A DNA stretch of 64,000 nucleotides from Candidula unifasciata (lineage: Eukaryota > Mollusca > Gastropoda > Stylommatophora > Geomitridae): the NCBI GenBank assembly GCA_905116865.2, contig CAJHNH020000228.1, positions 402,667-466,666 on the forward strand, in the 5' to 3' direction. The position numbers and the translations under genes were made by a program. Position 1 is the stretch's first letter. Every line of letters starts with the position of its first letter. The notes under the pieces are model-generated. The model saw only the letters and a program-made list of their open reading frames with translations. It ran no database searches and had not been told where the DNA came from. This document shows, in pieces, positions 10,998-22,199 of the stretch.

Positions 10998-11299
10998 GGA
11001 TTAGAAATGTGTGTGTGTGTGAGCTCCTATATCAATGACATGTCATGCAAATATTTTGATAATGGCAGCTTTTTTTTAGAGCCAACAGATGGAAGTTTGG
11101 GTATATTTTTGATGCTACTGGATATTTTCTTGATTGTTTTAAATAGGAAAGTGAAGGTTAATATATTTCTGAACAGTTTGATGACTGTGACTTTGATCCT
11201 TCTTACCGCCATCACAAACATGGTTGAAACTTGAAGATTTGTGCTGTGTAACATGCATGCAGGTCTCGCTGGTCACACCCACCCATTGTCTGTGATAAT

Positions 11300-11996
11300 A
11301 CTTGTGTCATTTGAAAATTCAGACGAAGCAGATGCACTAATCTACACAGACAGATCCGTTATACGTAAAAAAAGAAGTGCATGGGCATTTACAGCACGCT
11401 CAGCGGGCAGAACAGTCAAAGAAGCCAACGGCGCCTTCTCCATGACAACCAGCAGCATGACGATGGAGGTGATGGCAGTGACGCAAGCGTTTGCCTGGCT
11501 CGAAACACAAAAATACACCCGCGTATGTATACTCAGACATTCAATGAGTATTATCCGGAGGGTTCAGGCAGATTCAGTGTAAAGACAGCGGCTTGAATCA
11601 TTACAGAAGTCCACTGTGCGTGAAGTCACCTTTATTTTTGTTCCGGGACACACACGTGTCGATGGAAGTGAAAGAGCTGACAGGTTGGCTGGATCCGCTG
11701 TCACTACCGACGGTCAGCCTATGGATCATGCTGATATTATTAATGCCCTCAGAGAAATGGGAAGGATAGAGGACTTTCTGGGCAATGAATCCACATCACT
11801 CACTAGAATGGCAGACTTGGGAATTAAGATCGGCATAGCAAAAAATGAGATGCACACCAGACACACCAGAAGACTTGTTAATCAACATAGAACTGGTACT
11901 ATTAGCCATCGGACGTTGGGGTTCATACTAAGGGGAGGATCTGAGCACCTATGGACATGTCCGGAGTGCAATGATGATAATCCAACTAACTAACTA
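11300..11996 (+). pseudogene. non-LTR retrotransposon RNase H and C-terminal relic
   Basis: The sequence encodes IYTDRSV (YTDGS motif with Gly changed), MEVMAVTQAFAWLE (catalytic Glu), and ILRHSMS where the third catalytic Asp has become His. After a frame change near 11580 comes FVPGHTRVDGSERADRLAGSA, the closing RNase H motif, then NQHRTGTISHRTL, continuous to a stop at 11991. The catalytic losses and frameshift show it is inactive. The related, more decayed relic at 28690-29420 shares NERADQLA and MDRADIVNA. Confidence 0.8.
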
Positions 11997-11999
11997 ATA

Positions 12000-12045
12000 C
12001 ATGTGTCATTTACCTGTAACTCAATGATCTTTCATAGATTATGTG
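12000..12045. repeat. isolated copy of the 42-bp minisatellite unit
   Basis: acatgtgtcatttacctg-taactca..atctttcatag matches the unit of the array at 14190-15296. It abuts the 3' end of the retrotransposon relic, suggesting that the relic landed next to or within an outlying part of this array. Confidence 0.55.
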
Positions 12046-12229
12046 TTTGGCTTGGTGGTATCGATCACGGCAAGAGAGAAAGTCAAGGCCGTTGTGATAT
12101 GTATAAGTTGCTCTGTACCTTACCTCGGGGGCTAGCCAGCTCTGGGATGGCTTTATGGCTCCTCACACAAGACTACAAGAAAGGCAAGAGACTTGCATCT
12201 CCATATTCTCTGCTACCAATCTTCACAGT

Positions 12230-12560
12230 CGTGCTGGGTATCAACTTGAGATCACTTCTGGTCACACATTCATCTTCAGGCATCAGGAACTTCTCCACAC
12301 AATCGCCAGTTACAGTTCATAGGAGTCACACGGAACTCAACCATTCACTCTGGCTGACAAAGAGCAACTGATTCTACCTCTACTTCACCTTCAAAACCTC
12401 TCTCTCATTTCCAGGAGCTGTCCCTCTGCCACAGTTCAGTTAAACCTGTAATTTTGCGAACATTTTCCTTTTCGCTTTCTATTCACGTGACTCACCTTTG
12501 ACCTTACGTTGTGATATGGAAACCCTTTGGGAAATCCCCTCATTACACATAGGTGAAAAC
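12230..12560. repeat. dispersed repeat, copy A
   Basis: This segment, with aacctctctctcatttccagg, aattttgcgaacattttcc and gactcacctttgacctta, resembles 22930-23125 in the same order and orientation (accttcctcccatttcca, aatttgcaagtattcccc, ccccttgaccctctta). It is a diverged interspersed repeat of unknown class. Confidence 0.5.
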
Positions 12561-13615
12561 GCCTATCAAATCTTATTTTGAACAAGGGTAAAGTCCGCTA
12601 GCCGAATTAAATGACAGCCCTCCGTTGAAATGTCGAGTGGAAAGACCTATTGTACTGCTAAGACTCAGCCCTAAACCAGGAGATTTGCGCGCAGCCAAGA
12701 CGAGCAACATCTCTTGCAGGCAGTAACTTGCTGAACAGTCTTGTCTCTGTACAACCCTTGCTGTTGCTCAACATCGTAGACACAGCTTAGAGGTACTCCA
12801 TGACAACCTGTCAGTGTTCATTTGCTCGTTTGGCATAAATGTCTGTCTGATACATGCCCTGTGGCACAGAAACAAACTCCCCAATGTCTGACTGGAAAAA
12901 AAAGGCTTACTAATTGGTAGGAAGGTTCACATGCACCTTACTGCTGGCCCCACTCTCCAGATTGTGTGACCTACAAGGGGGAACCAAGCTGATAAAGCTT
13001 TTGCTGTACAGTCTGTCCCATACTACCGTATTTATGGTGTAAGAAAAGGAAAGTGCTCTAAACAAAGAGATAGTACTATACTATGGCTAAGCTACATTAA
13101 AATCATCGCAGCTACAGTCTGTAAATAACTGTACAAAGTGAATAGTAAATAGTGTGTGTGTTATGACTCATTTTTCTGCAATTTTTTCTCTGAAATTTTG
13201 CTTAGCACTCGGTGGGAACTAAGAGCCCCTGAGTGATAAACTAACCCAGAAAGTTATCATAACTTTAGAATATGTTAGGAAATTGAACAAACTGTGAAGT
13301 TTTGTTCTCAAATTTGTATATTTACTATTCTTGTGTCTGCAAAACCATGGTAAGTGTAGATTTTTTTTGTGAAATGTTGCTCTTGTGAAATCAACATCTA
13401 CTGAATTCTTCTTTTCCACTAACTATAACAAAATCAAACAAACATCATCAGATTCAAAAAGTACATTCATTTCTCTTTTTAAAAATATATACTTTTATAG
13501 GGATTAGAAGTATATTACAATCTCTACAGCCTTTCTTGTACACCCACCCCTCTGCCATTTTTGTAAAGGGAAATTAATGTGGGCCAAGTCTGTCAAAATT
13601 CATGGGCCTGAAAGA
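12561..13615. other. HENMT1 intron 3, unique sequence
   Basis: No exon, array or transposon end could be recognised on either strand in this stretch. It is AT-rich from about 13010. Confidence 0.4.
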
Positions 13616-13790
13616 GTTAAAGGTGTTTAGTGCACTGTCTGGCCAAGTTTCCAGATGAAACAAAGTCAAAGGTGTTTAGCGTACAGTCTGGCCAAGTTTC
13701 CAGATGAAACAAAGTTAAAGGTGTTTAGCGTACTGTCTGGCCAAGTTTCCAGATGAAACAAAGTTAAAGGTGTTTAGTGCACCCAAAGAA
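13616..13790. repeat. 49-bp tandem repeat, about 3.5 copies
   Basis: Copies of aaaggtgtttagcgtactgt followed by ctggccaagtttccagatga occur in tandem with only one or two differences between neighbours. Confidence 0.85.
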
Positions 13791-14189
13791 AAGCGTGTCT
13801 ATTTGTGTGGCTATCAAAGTCCCAGACCTATGGGCTGATCTCTGGCATGTTACGATTGGAGAGCTGAACATATGAATGTGATATTAAGTAGTCATTTGCA
13901 GGACCAAAGCCTCATGTGTCAGCTTTGCATTTATGGAAGCCGCCTTGGATGTCGGTGGATGCCCTGGACAGGGTCTCCCTGGGAAACATATGTAGATAAG
14001 GGAGACAGAGAGAACTCCACACAAACAAGGCCACAACATGTCCCTCAGGAAATTAACGCTGTCAAAAATGATGAAGTCATATGTGTCCGCTGAAAGGCAC
14101 AAATATTGCAACTCTGCTATAAACGGGCACAATGCATTTACGTTACTCGGATGAACAAAAAGAAAAAGTTAATTTCTCTATCAGTTACC

Positions 14190-15296
14190 TGCGTAATTTA
14201 TGTTTCTCTTATAATGTATGTGTCATTTACCTGTGTAACTCATGTATCTTTGGTAATGCATGTGTCATTTACCTGTGTAACTCATGTATCTTTGGTAGTG
14301 CATGTGTCATTTACCTGTGTAACTCATGTATCTTTGGTAGTGCATGTGTCATTTACCCGTGTAACTCATGTATCTTTGGTAGTGCATGCATCATTTACCC
14401 GTGTAACTCATGTATCTTTGGTAGTGCATGTGTCATTTACCTGTGTAACTCATGTATCTTTAGTAGTGCATGTGTCATTTACCTGTGTAACTCATGTATC
14501 TTTGGTAGTGCATGTGTCATTTACCTGTGTAACTCATGTATCTTTGGTAGTGCATGTGTCATTTACCTGTGTAACTCATGTATCTTTAGTAGTGCATGTG
14601 TCATTTACCTGTGTAACTCATGTATCTTTGGTAGTGCATGTGTCATTTACCTGTGTAACTCATGTATCTTTGGTAGTGCATGTGTCATTTACCTGTGTAA
14701 CTCATTATCTTTGGTAGTGCATGTGTCATTTACCTGTGTAACTCATGTATCTTTAGTAGTGCATGTGTCATTTACCTGTGTAACTCATGTATCTTTAGTA
14801 ATGCATGTGTCATTTACCTGTGTAACTCATGTATCTTTGGTAGTGCATGCATCATTTACCTGTGTAACTCATGTATCTTTGGTAGTGCATGTGTCATTTA
14901 CCCGTGTAACTCATGTATCTTTGGTAGTGCATGTGTCATTTACCCGTGTAACTCATGTATCTTTGGTAGTGCATGTGTCATTTACCCGTGTAACTCATGT
15001 ATCTTTGGTAGTGCATGCATCATTTACCTGTGTAACTCATGTATCTTTGGTAGTGCATGTGTCATTTACCTGTGTAACTCATGTATCTTTGGTAGTGCAT
15101 GTGTCATTTACCCGTGTAACTCATGTATCTTTGGTAGTGCATGCATCATTTACCTGTGTAACTCATGTATCTTTGGTAGTGCATGTGTCATTTACCTGTG
15201 TAACTCATGTATCTTTGGTAGTGCATGTGTCATTTACCCGTGTAACTCATGTATCTTTGGTAGTGCATGTGTCATTTACCCGTGTAACTCATGTAT
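14190..15296. repeat. 42-bp minisatellite, about 26 copies
   Basis: The unit contains catgtgtcatttacctgtgt followed by aactcatgtatctttggtag. Variation is mainly tgtgtc/tgcatc, cctg/cccg and ggtag/agtag. As 42 is a multiple of three, a frame of about 400 codons stays open, which is a repeat artefact. The array is interrupted at its right end by the P-element-like transposon; a last diverged unit lies beyond it at 18952-18990. Confidence 0.92.
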
Positions 15297-15537
15297 CTTT
15301 GACCGACGCCTTCGAAAATTACAGGCCCTGAAACTCGACTGGTGACGTCACTTCCCGAGGCAAACAAAATGGATGTATCAGTGTGTATTCAGTTTTATTT
15401 TTCTTGTGAAAGTTTTTAATGTGGTTCAATTTTCACGTCTGATTCACCTATAAGCGGTATTTCAGGGAGTAGATTTAGTAAGCAATTTCTGCAATTTACG
15501 TTGGATTTATCGTCAGTGTGTTGGTTTTCGAGGAAAT

Positions 15538-18433
15538 ATGCCTGCGAAATGTTCTGTACCCGAGTGTCGTTCAAATTATGACTTTTCTAGTGGATATGTA
15601 AGTTGCTTCAAATTCCCTTCGAATTCTTTTTTAAGAGACAAATAGCTGAAACATATTCCACGGAAAAATTGGACTCCTGGGAAAACCAGTGTAGTATGTA
15701 TAAAACATTTTCGTACGTCAGATATTATTGTGTCTGATAAATATACAGACAAATCAGGAATCGAGCATATACTTCCAAGAAAGAATCCCGCTTTAAAAAA
15801 AGATGCTTATCCAACTATTTTTCCAGATCTTCCATCCTATTTATCGGTGAAAGTACCTGCCTCTCGCAAAACTCCAGAGGAACGTGTATCACATATTAAT
15901 CGTAATTATGATCAAAAAGTCAATGATTGGCTGTCCTCAGATATTATTACAGATTTCCAAGATCTGGAGTCACAGATAGGAAACAAACTGAAAGGACACT
16001 TTGAAAAAAGTTGGAAATACACTTCTGTAGATGGAGCTTTAGCATGTATTGTTTTGTATGTCATTACCATACAGTCAGACTCTGCACCATCCATAGGTGT
16101 CAGCATAAAGGTGTTACTTGATATGACTATACAAGTCTTTGTTCAAAATAAAAAAGTTAAGGACAAAGACCTTAAATGGATTGTAGACAACAATAAACTT
16201 GTGAGATGGTCACAGCTGGAAAATCTTGTAATTCATTACAATGCCTGGGATTATAGTAAAATTCAAAGCCAAAATAGCTTCACAGATTTAGTGGGAGAAG
16301 CAGGAAGTATTTTGAAGAGTGCTGCAGAGCAACAGTGGACTCCTAATGGGACAGCTGATGAAGTAACTGACACACAAGTAAACTTTCTTGCAGAGCAGCT
16401 GCAACTTTTAACCGTGTTAAAAAACAGAAGGCGTTACAGTTGTTGCACATTATGTTTCGCTTTCATGCTGTTCATTAAATCTCCAGCATGCTACCGGTTT
16501 ATAAGAAAATCTCGTATGTTGTGCCTGCCTCATCAAAGAACACTGCACAATTTAACTTCACAGTTGTCATTGTCTACTCATACTGGCAGCATTTCACAGT
16601 ACTTGAAATTGAAACAAGACAAACTGACAGAGCTAGAAAAGATTGTAGTGGTTCAGATGGATGAAATAAATGTTAAATCTGCAATTACTTACTCTGGGGG
16701 CAAAATATTTGGCAATGCAGACAATGCAAAAGAAGCAGCAACAACAGTGCAGGCTTTCCTCATATCTTCAGTTTTTGGAAGCTACCAGGAAATTATAGAG
16801 CTTTCACCTGTGAACAGAATGACATCTCAGGATCTACGTTTGAAATTACTCCACTGTATCCACTTTGTACAGGAGTGTGGTTTCACAGTAGTTGCTGTAA
16901 TTGCAGATAATAGTGCTGTCAATCGCAGAGTTTACAGTGTTCTCCTGAAACCAAGCCAAACTTTTATTGAGAACCCAGATTTTGCTAATAAAAAAATATT
17001 TTTACTGCATGATTCTGTGCACTTGCTAAAATGCATGTGGAGGAACTGGATCAACCAGAAGGACACAAACCAGACATTTACTTATCCTTTAATAACTGGA
17101 CAAATGCTAAACGCCTGTGATACTGATAGAGCTGCAGAAGCTAACTTTTCTCATTTAAAGAAATTGTATTATAGTGAGTAAAAGAATATTGCAAAACTGG
17201 CACCTAAACTTTCCCACAAAGCCATCTATCCCTCCAGCATGGACAGACAGAATGTTCCTCTTGCTTTGGCAATTTTTAATGAATACAATGTTGCTGCTCT
17301 GCGTCTAGTAGGCAGTAATGAAACAGCAGATTTTATTGAAGCCATCCTTAGATGGTGGCATATTGTTAATGTGAAAAGTAAATTTGTAGGTAAAAAGACA
17401 CTGAACTCATTCTCAAATCCTGTATTGTCAAATGATGATGAACAAGTGCATTATCTTGAACAGTTTGCTGAATGGCTAAGAAAGTGGGACAAGCTGCCTG
17501 GCTGTCAAGGAAAACTGACCAAGGAAACACAAAGTGCACTGCTGCATACAGTGACTGCAGTGCTTTCTCTAATCAAATATCTATTTGCAACAACAGAAGC
17601 CAGTTTTATACTTCTTGGAAAGTTACAGACTGACAACTTAGAAGCTCGGTTTGGTGAATATCGGCAGTTGTCAGGAGCAAACTACCTAGTATCTGTGCAG
17701 CAAGTTTTAGAAGCAGAAAAGAAACCTAAAGTTTACTCACTGTTAAGTATGTCCTCATCGACTTATGGAGATTTTCCTATCCGTGACCTCTCAGAATTTC
17801 TTAGCAGCAAAGAAGATGAAACTGGGGATGACATAATTACTGATGCTGTTCAGCTGGACGTGAACAAGGTTTTTTTTTCAAATAAACCCAAATGACTGTG
17901 AATTGTTGGTTTCGGAAGGTTCAGAGGAGTCACTGGTGTATATTTCTGGATTTGTCTCAAGTAAGCTGAACAAAAAAATTAGGTGTGCTGCCTGCAAGAC
18001 TTTATTGCAGATGGACAGGCCATTATCAAATGATGTTGACTCAGGTGCAATGTCAACTGACTATATACAGCTGCTTGACCGTGGAGGTTTGAAATACCCT
18101 TCAAAATAGCCTTCAAAATTTATAAGTTTAATAACATTTGTCACATATGCAGCTATGCAGAAGCTTATATCAGCTGAGTTGGAAACACAATTTCTAGCCT
18201 GCAAACATCTCAAAATATTGCTTATGCATATTGTTTCATGCAGTTTACAAACATATTTCAAGGATGAAATAGGTGGTGTCTGTGCTGAGGGTTGTTCTAA
18301 AATAAACATTGCTTCCAAAGCGCTGCCATCTCTGGCAAATGTTTTCCTAAATAACTACCGCAAAATCAAAACCGACACATCCTTGCTGGATAAATCATCT
18401 AAGAAAAGAAAACTGGCCAAATTCACCCAGTAA
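15538..18433 (+). pseudogene. P-element/THAP9-type transposase, disabled
   Basis: The ATG at 15538 starts a THAP DNA-binding domain: Cys5-x4-Cys10, Trp45, Cys54-x2-His57, then an AYPTIF box. An RNase H-like core follows, with the likely catalytic Asp in VVVQMDEINVK (codon 375), Asp in VIADNSAVNR, and Glu in LQTDNLEARFGEYRQ. It matches the P-transposase order THAP, catalytic core, GTP-binding insertion, C-terminal block. Damage is light: a TAG at 15643, a TAA at 17179, a frame change at the T-run near 17870-17878, and a TAG at 18107 inside a short duplication (cttcaaaatagc). The frame is otherwise open, so inactivation looks fairly recent. No intron is needed to read it. Confidence 0.9.
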
Positions 18434-18579
18434 TGGATTTCACGGATTATGTAACTTCAATTTGGACAGCTACATGGTAAGTAGTTTCTGTTGTGCTTTT
18501 AGTTTCTATGTCATATTGTGAATATGTCAGTAGTTTCTGTTGTGTTTTGTTTCCATGTCTTATTGTCAATACCTATATC

Positions 18580-18774
18580 CAGGGCTGTTCAACTAAGTCA
18601 ATTTAGGTTAACTCAGAAGCCAACATTGTAAAATTAGGGATCGTTATGGGCCAGCAGTCCGAGTCCCAGCTTAGAAAAAGCATTATTTCATTGCAACCAG
18701 CAGTGATCGGCGGGCCACTCGCTAGGCCTCAGCGGGCCAAATTTGGTCCGCGGGCTGACTGTTGAATAGCCATG
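18580..18774. mobile_element. small hAT-like MITE nested in the P element
   Basis: The left end cagggctgttcaac is an imperfect inverted match of the right end, whose reverse complement is catggctattcaac. The interior has gcgggccaaatttggtccgc, a palindromic block common near the ends of hAT-type MITEs. There is no clear 8-bp duplication, so the call rests on the ends. It lies downstream of the transposase frame. Confidence 0.5.
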
Positions 18775-19095
18775 AGCTTACTGCTATACTTTTTGTGGGC
18801 TAGTACTCAGAGGACGGCCGGGAACAAAAAAAAAAACAGGTACCGTCTGAGTGAAAAAGTAACATAACGTTAGCCAGCGGCGGTGACGTCACGTCCCGCT
18901 GATGACGTCAGTAGCTAGGCCTAGTAACTAAAGTTTTGCCATGCTTTGACCATGCATGTAATATTTACCTGTGTAACATATATATCACAGATCTGTGATA
19001 ATACCTGTATCTGTGATAATACCAGTATCTTTTACCAGGTATCATCCTGTTTGTCACAGATACAGGTATTTAGGTTTGAGATGATTCTCTGCCAG

Positions 19096-19273
19096 GTGTC
19101 AGCAAGTTTGTCACAAGTATTGCTACCTCGTGGAGTATTCAGGTGTAGGCAGCTTGCCCTCCCGGCCACACAGTGACGGTCTTGGGCCCTGTAGCCAGGC
19201 AGCCATCTTTACTCGACAGCAACAGACAGTTTCCCACAAGTCCTTGCCCCAGAATGCACTCTGCTATGAATTG
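19096..19273 (+). CDS. HENMT1: HENMT1 exon: end of methyltransferase domain
   Basis: The first base completes the Trp codon from 10608, giving W-CQQVCHKYCYLVEYSGVG. This aligns with RYDYSVEFTGVG of the human protein. Next come PCSQAAIFTR (CTQIGIF in human), the final strand of the methyltransferase fold, and a linker ending ALCYEL. The acceptor is ctgccag at 19095 and the donor GTAAGC at 19274. The exon ends in phase 0 and joins IAESDFPF in the next one, giving YELIAESDFPF as in invertebrate Hen1 proteins. The upstream intron is 8.5 kb because of the P element, LINE relics and arrays. Confidence 0.88.
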
Positions 19274-19334
19274 GTAAGCTTTGTTTGTGTGTGTGTTTGT
19301 GCAAGCACATACATTATGTGAGTAATGAGTAGTA

Positions 19335-21015
19335 ACCTAATTGTAGTGACTGTGTGCTGATTGTAGTGACTGTGTACTGCTTGTAGTGATTGTGTGCTGC
19401 TTGTAGTGATTGTGTGCTGCTTGTAGTGATTGTGTGCTGCTTGTAGTTAATATGTGCTGCTTGTAGTGAATGTGTGCTACTTGTAGTGACTGTGTGTTGC
19501 TTGTAGTTAATATGTGTTGCTTGTAGTGACTGTGTGCTGCTTGTAGTGACTATGTGCTGCTTGTAGTTAATATGTGCTGCTTGTAGTTAATATGTGCTGC
19601 TTGAAGTGACTGTGCTGCTTGTAGTGACTGTGTGCTGCTTGTAGTGACTGTGTGCTGCTTGAAGTGACTGTGCTGCTTGTAGTGACTGTGTGCTGCTTGT
19701 AGTGACTGTGCTGCTTGTAGTGACTGTGTGCTGCTTGTAGTGACTGTGTGCTGCTTGTAGTGACTGTGTGCTGCTTGTAGTGACTGTGTGCTGCTTGTAG
19801 TGACTGTGTGCTGCTTGTAGTTAATATGTGCTGCCTGTAGTGACTGTGTGCTGCTTGTAGTTAATATGTGCTGCTTGTAGTTAATATGTGCTGCCTGTAG
19901 TGACTGTGTGCTGCTTGTAGTTAATATGTGCTGCTTGTAGTTAATATGTGCTGCCTGTAGTGACTGTGTGCTGCTTGTAGTTAATATGTGCTGCTTGTAG
20001 TGACTGTGTGCTGCTTGTAGTGACTGTGTGCTGCTTGTAGTGACTGTGTGCTGCCTGTAGTGACTGTGTGCTGCTTGTAGTGACTGTGCTGCTTGTAGTG
20101 ACTGTGTGTTGCTTGTAGTGACTGTGTGTTGCTTGTAGTTAATATGTGTTGCTTGTAGTGACTATGTGCTGCTTGTAGTTAATATGTGCTGCTTGTAGTT
20201 AATATGTGCTGCTTGAAGTGACTGTGCTGCTTGTAGTGACTGTGTGCTGCTTGTAGTGACTGTGTGCTGCTTGTAGTGACTGTGTGCTGCTTGTAGTGAC
20301 TGTGCTGCTTGTAGTGACTGTGTGCTGCTTGTAGTGACTGTGTGCTGCTTGTAGTGACTGTCTGCTGCCTGTAGTGACTGTGTGCTGCCTGTAGTGACTG
20401 TGTGCTGCTTGTAGTGACTGTGTGCTGCTTGTAGTGACTGTGTGCTGCTTGTAGTGACTGTATGCTGCTTGTAGTGACTGTATGCTGCTTGTAGTGACTG
20501 TGTGTTGCTTGAAGTTAATATGTGCTGCTTGTAGTGATTGTGTGTTGCTTGTAGTTAATATGTGCTGCTTGTAGTGACTGTGTGCTGCTTGTAGTGACTG
20601 TGTGCTGCTTGTAGTGACTGTGTGTTGCCTGTAGTGACTGTGTGTTGCCTGTAGTGACTGTGTGTTGCTTGTAGTGACTGTGTGTTGTCTGTAGTGACTG
20701 TGTGCTGCTTGTAGTGACTGTGTGTTGCTTGTAGTGACTGTGTGTTGCCTGTAGTGACTGTGTGCTGCCTGTAGTGACTGTGTGCTGCTTGTAGTGACTG
20801 TGTTCTGCTTGTAGTGACTGTGTGCTGATTGTAGTGACTGTGCTGCATGTAGTGACTGTGTGCTGCCTGTAGTGACTGTGTGCTGCCTGTAGTGACTGTG
20901 TGCTGCTTATAGTGACTGTGTGTTGCTTGTAGTGACTGTGTGCTGAATGTAGTGACTGTGTGCTGATTGTAGTGACTAGGTGCTGCTTGTAGTGACTGTG
21001 TGTTGCTTGTAGTTA
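19335..21015. repeat. 20-bp minisatellite, about 84 copies
   Basis: The main unit is tgactgtgtgctgcttgtag, with an 18-bp form lacking two bases and a ttaatatgtgctgcttgtag variant. The same run of variants occurs at about 19497-19640 and 20135-20280, showing that multi-unit blocks have been duplicated. Each unit ends in gctgcttgtag, a weak 3' splice-site look-alike in the sense direction of HENMT1. Confidence 0.93.
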
Positions 21016-21019
21016 ATAT

Positions 21020-21905
21020 GTGCTACTCAGTGTCTGGTTGGCTAGTTTACTCAGTGTGTGGTTGGCTAGTTTATTCAATTTGTGGTTTGCTAGTTAACTC
21101 AGTGTTGTGTTACTAAGTTCACCCAGTGTGTGATGTTGGCTAGTTCACTCAGTGTGTGATGTTGGCTAGTTTACTCAGTGTGTGATGTTGGCTAGTTTAC
21201 TCAGTGTGTGATGTTGGCTAGTTCACTCAGTGTGTGATGTTGGCTAGTTTACGCAATTTTTGGTTGGCTAGTTTACTCAGTGTGCCCCTGGCTAGTTTAC
21301 TCAATGTGCCCCTGGCTAGTTTACTCAATGGGGTGCTGGCTAGTTTTCCCAGTCAGTGTGTGATTGGCTAGTTTACTTAGTGTATGATTGGCTAGTTTAC
21401 TCAGTGTATGGTTGGCTAGTTTACTCAGATGTGATTGGCTAGTTTACTCAGTGTGTGATTGGCTAGCTTACTCAGTGTATGATTGGCTAGTTTACTCAGT
21501 GTATGACTGGCTAGTTTACTCAGTGTATGATTGGCTAGTTTACTCAGTGTATGATAGGCTAGTTTATTCAGTGTCCGATTGGCTAGTTTACTCAATGTGC
21601 CCCTGGCTAGTTTACTCAGTGTGTGGTTGGCTAGTTTACTTGGTGTGCGGTTGGCTAGTTTACTCAATGTGTGATTGGCTCATTTACTTAGTGTGTGGTT
21701 GGCTAGTTTACTTGGTGTGCGGTTGGCTAGTTTACTCAATGTGTGATTGGCTCATTTACTCAGTGTGTGGTTGGCTAGTTTACTCAATGTGTGATTGGCT
21801 AGTTTACTCAGTGTCTGATTGGCTAGTTTACTCAGTGGGTGTGGTAGGCTAATTTACTCAGTGTGTGTAGTTGGTTGATTTACTTAATGTGTGGTTGACT
21901 AGTTT
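21020..21905. repeat. 22- to 24-bp minisatellite, about 37 copies
   Basis: Units of gattggctagtttactcagt plus two to four bases, with variants such as tgcccctggctag. It follows the 20-bp array directly and ends about 90 bp before the next HENMT1 exon. The open frames on both strands are repeat artefacts. Confidence 0.9.
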
Positions 21906-21995
21906 ATTCAAAATAACATAATGACTGATATCTGACTGCAGATATCATATGGACTGATAAAAACATGATAATAAGATGATAAATAATGTCTGCAG

Positions 21996-22195
21996 ATTGC
22001 GGAGTCAGATTTTCCGTTTGAGAAGGATATCTTATCACTGGAGGAGAAAATAGATTTTGAGGTGTCGTACTGCCTACGTCAGATGTTTGTTTCATGTAGG
22101 GATTCTGTGAGTATAGGCCAGCCCGTTGAGATACGCATCGCTGACCTGGCCAAATTGTACACTGTGAGAAATTTATGTGACGAAGCAGGTGTCCG
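21996..22195 (+). CDS. HENMT1: HENMT1 exon: C-terminal region
   Basis: The exon encodes IAESDFPFEKDILSLEEKI, DFEVSYCLRQMF, then IRIADLAKLYTVRNLCDEAG. The last part fits the C-terminal helix of Hen1 proteins (LLAYPKLNRLCANEE in human). The acceptor is tgtctgcag at 21995; the donor GTGAGT begins at 22196 after two bases of an Arg codon. Its phase matches the exons on both sides. Confidence 0.85.
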
Positions 22196-22199
22196 GTGA

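Larger units (their letters stand above)
15305..18943 (+). mobile_element. P-element-like DNA transposon, 3639 bp, decayed
   Basis: Exact 8-bp direct duplications, ctttgacc, lie at 15297-15304 and 18944-18951; 8 bp is the hallmark of P-element insertion. Removing the block reunites a unit of the surrounding 42-bp minisatellite (atcttt at the left; atgcatgtaa and tttacctgtgtaac at the right), so the insertion site is reconstructed directly. The ends are only weakly inverted-repeat (aggcc and acgtca blocks). Near each end lies a ggtgacgtcac palindrome, followed by ttcccg at the left and gtcccg at the right. The interior encodes a THAP-domain P transposase. Its length is typical of autonomous P elements plus a 195-bp nested insert. 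Confidence 0.9.

Noticed and set aside
10782..11234. 150-codon frame on the + strand
   Set aside because: No motif, AT-rich, lies in a HENMT1 intron, and overlaps a minus-strand frame with the better (still weak) SWIM-like motif.
14132..15331. 399-codon open frame on the + strand
   Set aside because: It is a translation of the 42-bp minisatellite; adjacent frames are equally open and there is no family similarity or start context.
21388..21852. Membrane-like repeat protein (WLVYSV repeats)
   Set aside because: Translation of the 24-bp minisatellite; hydrophobicity is incidental.
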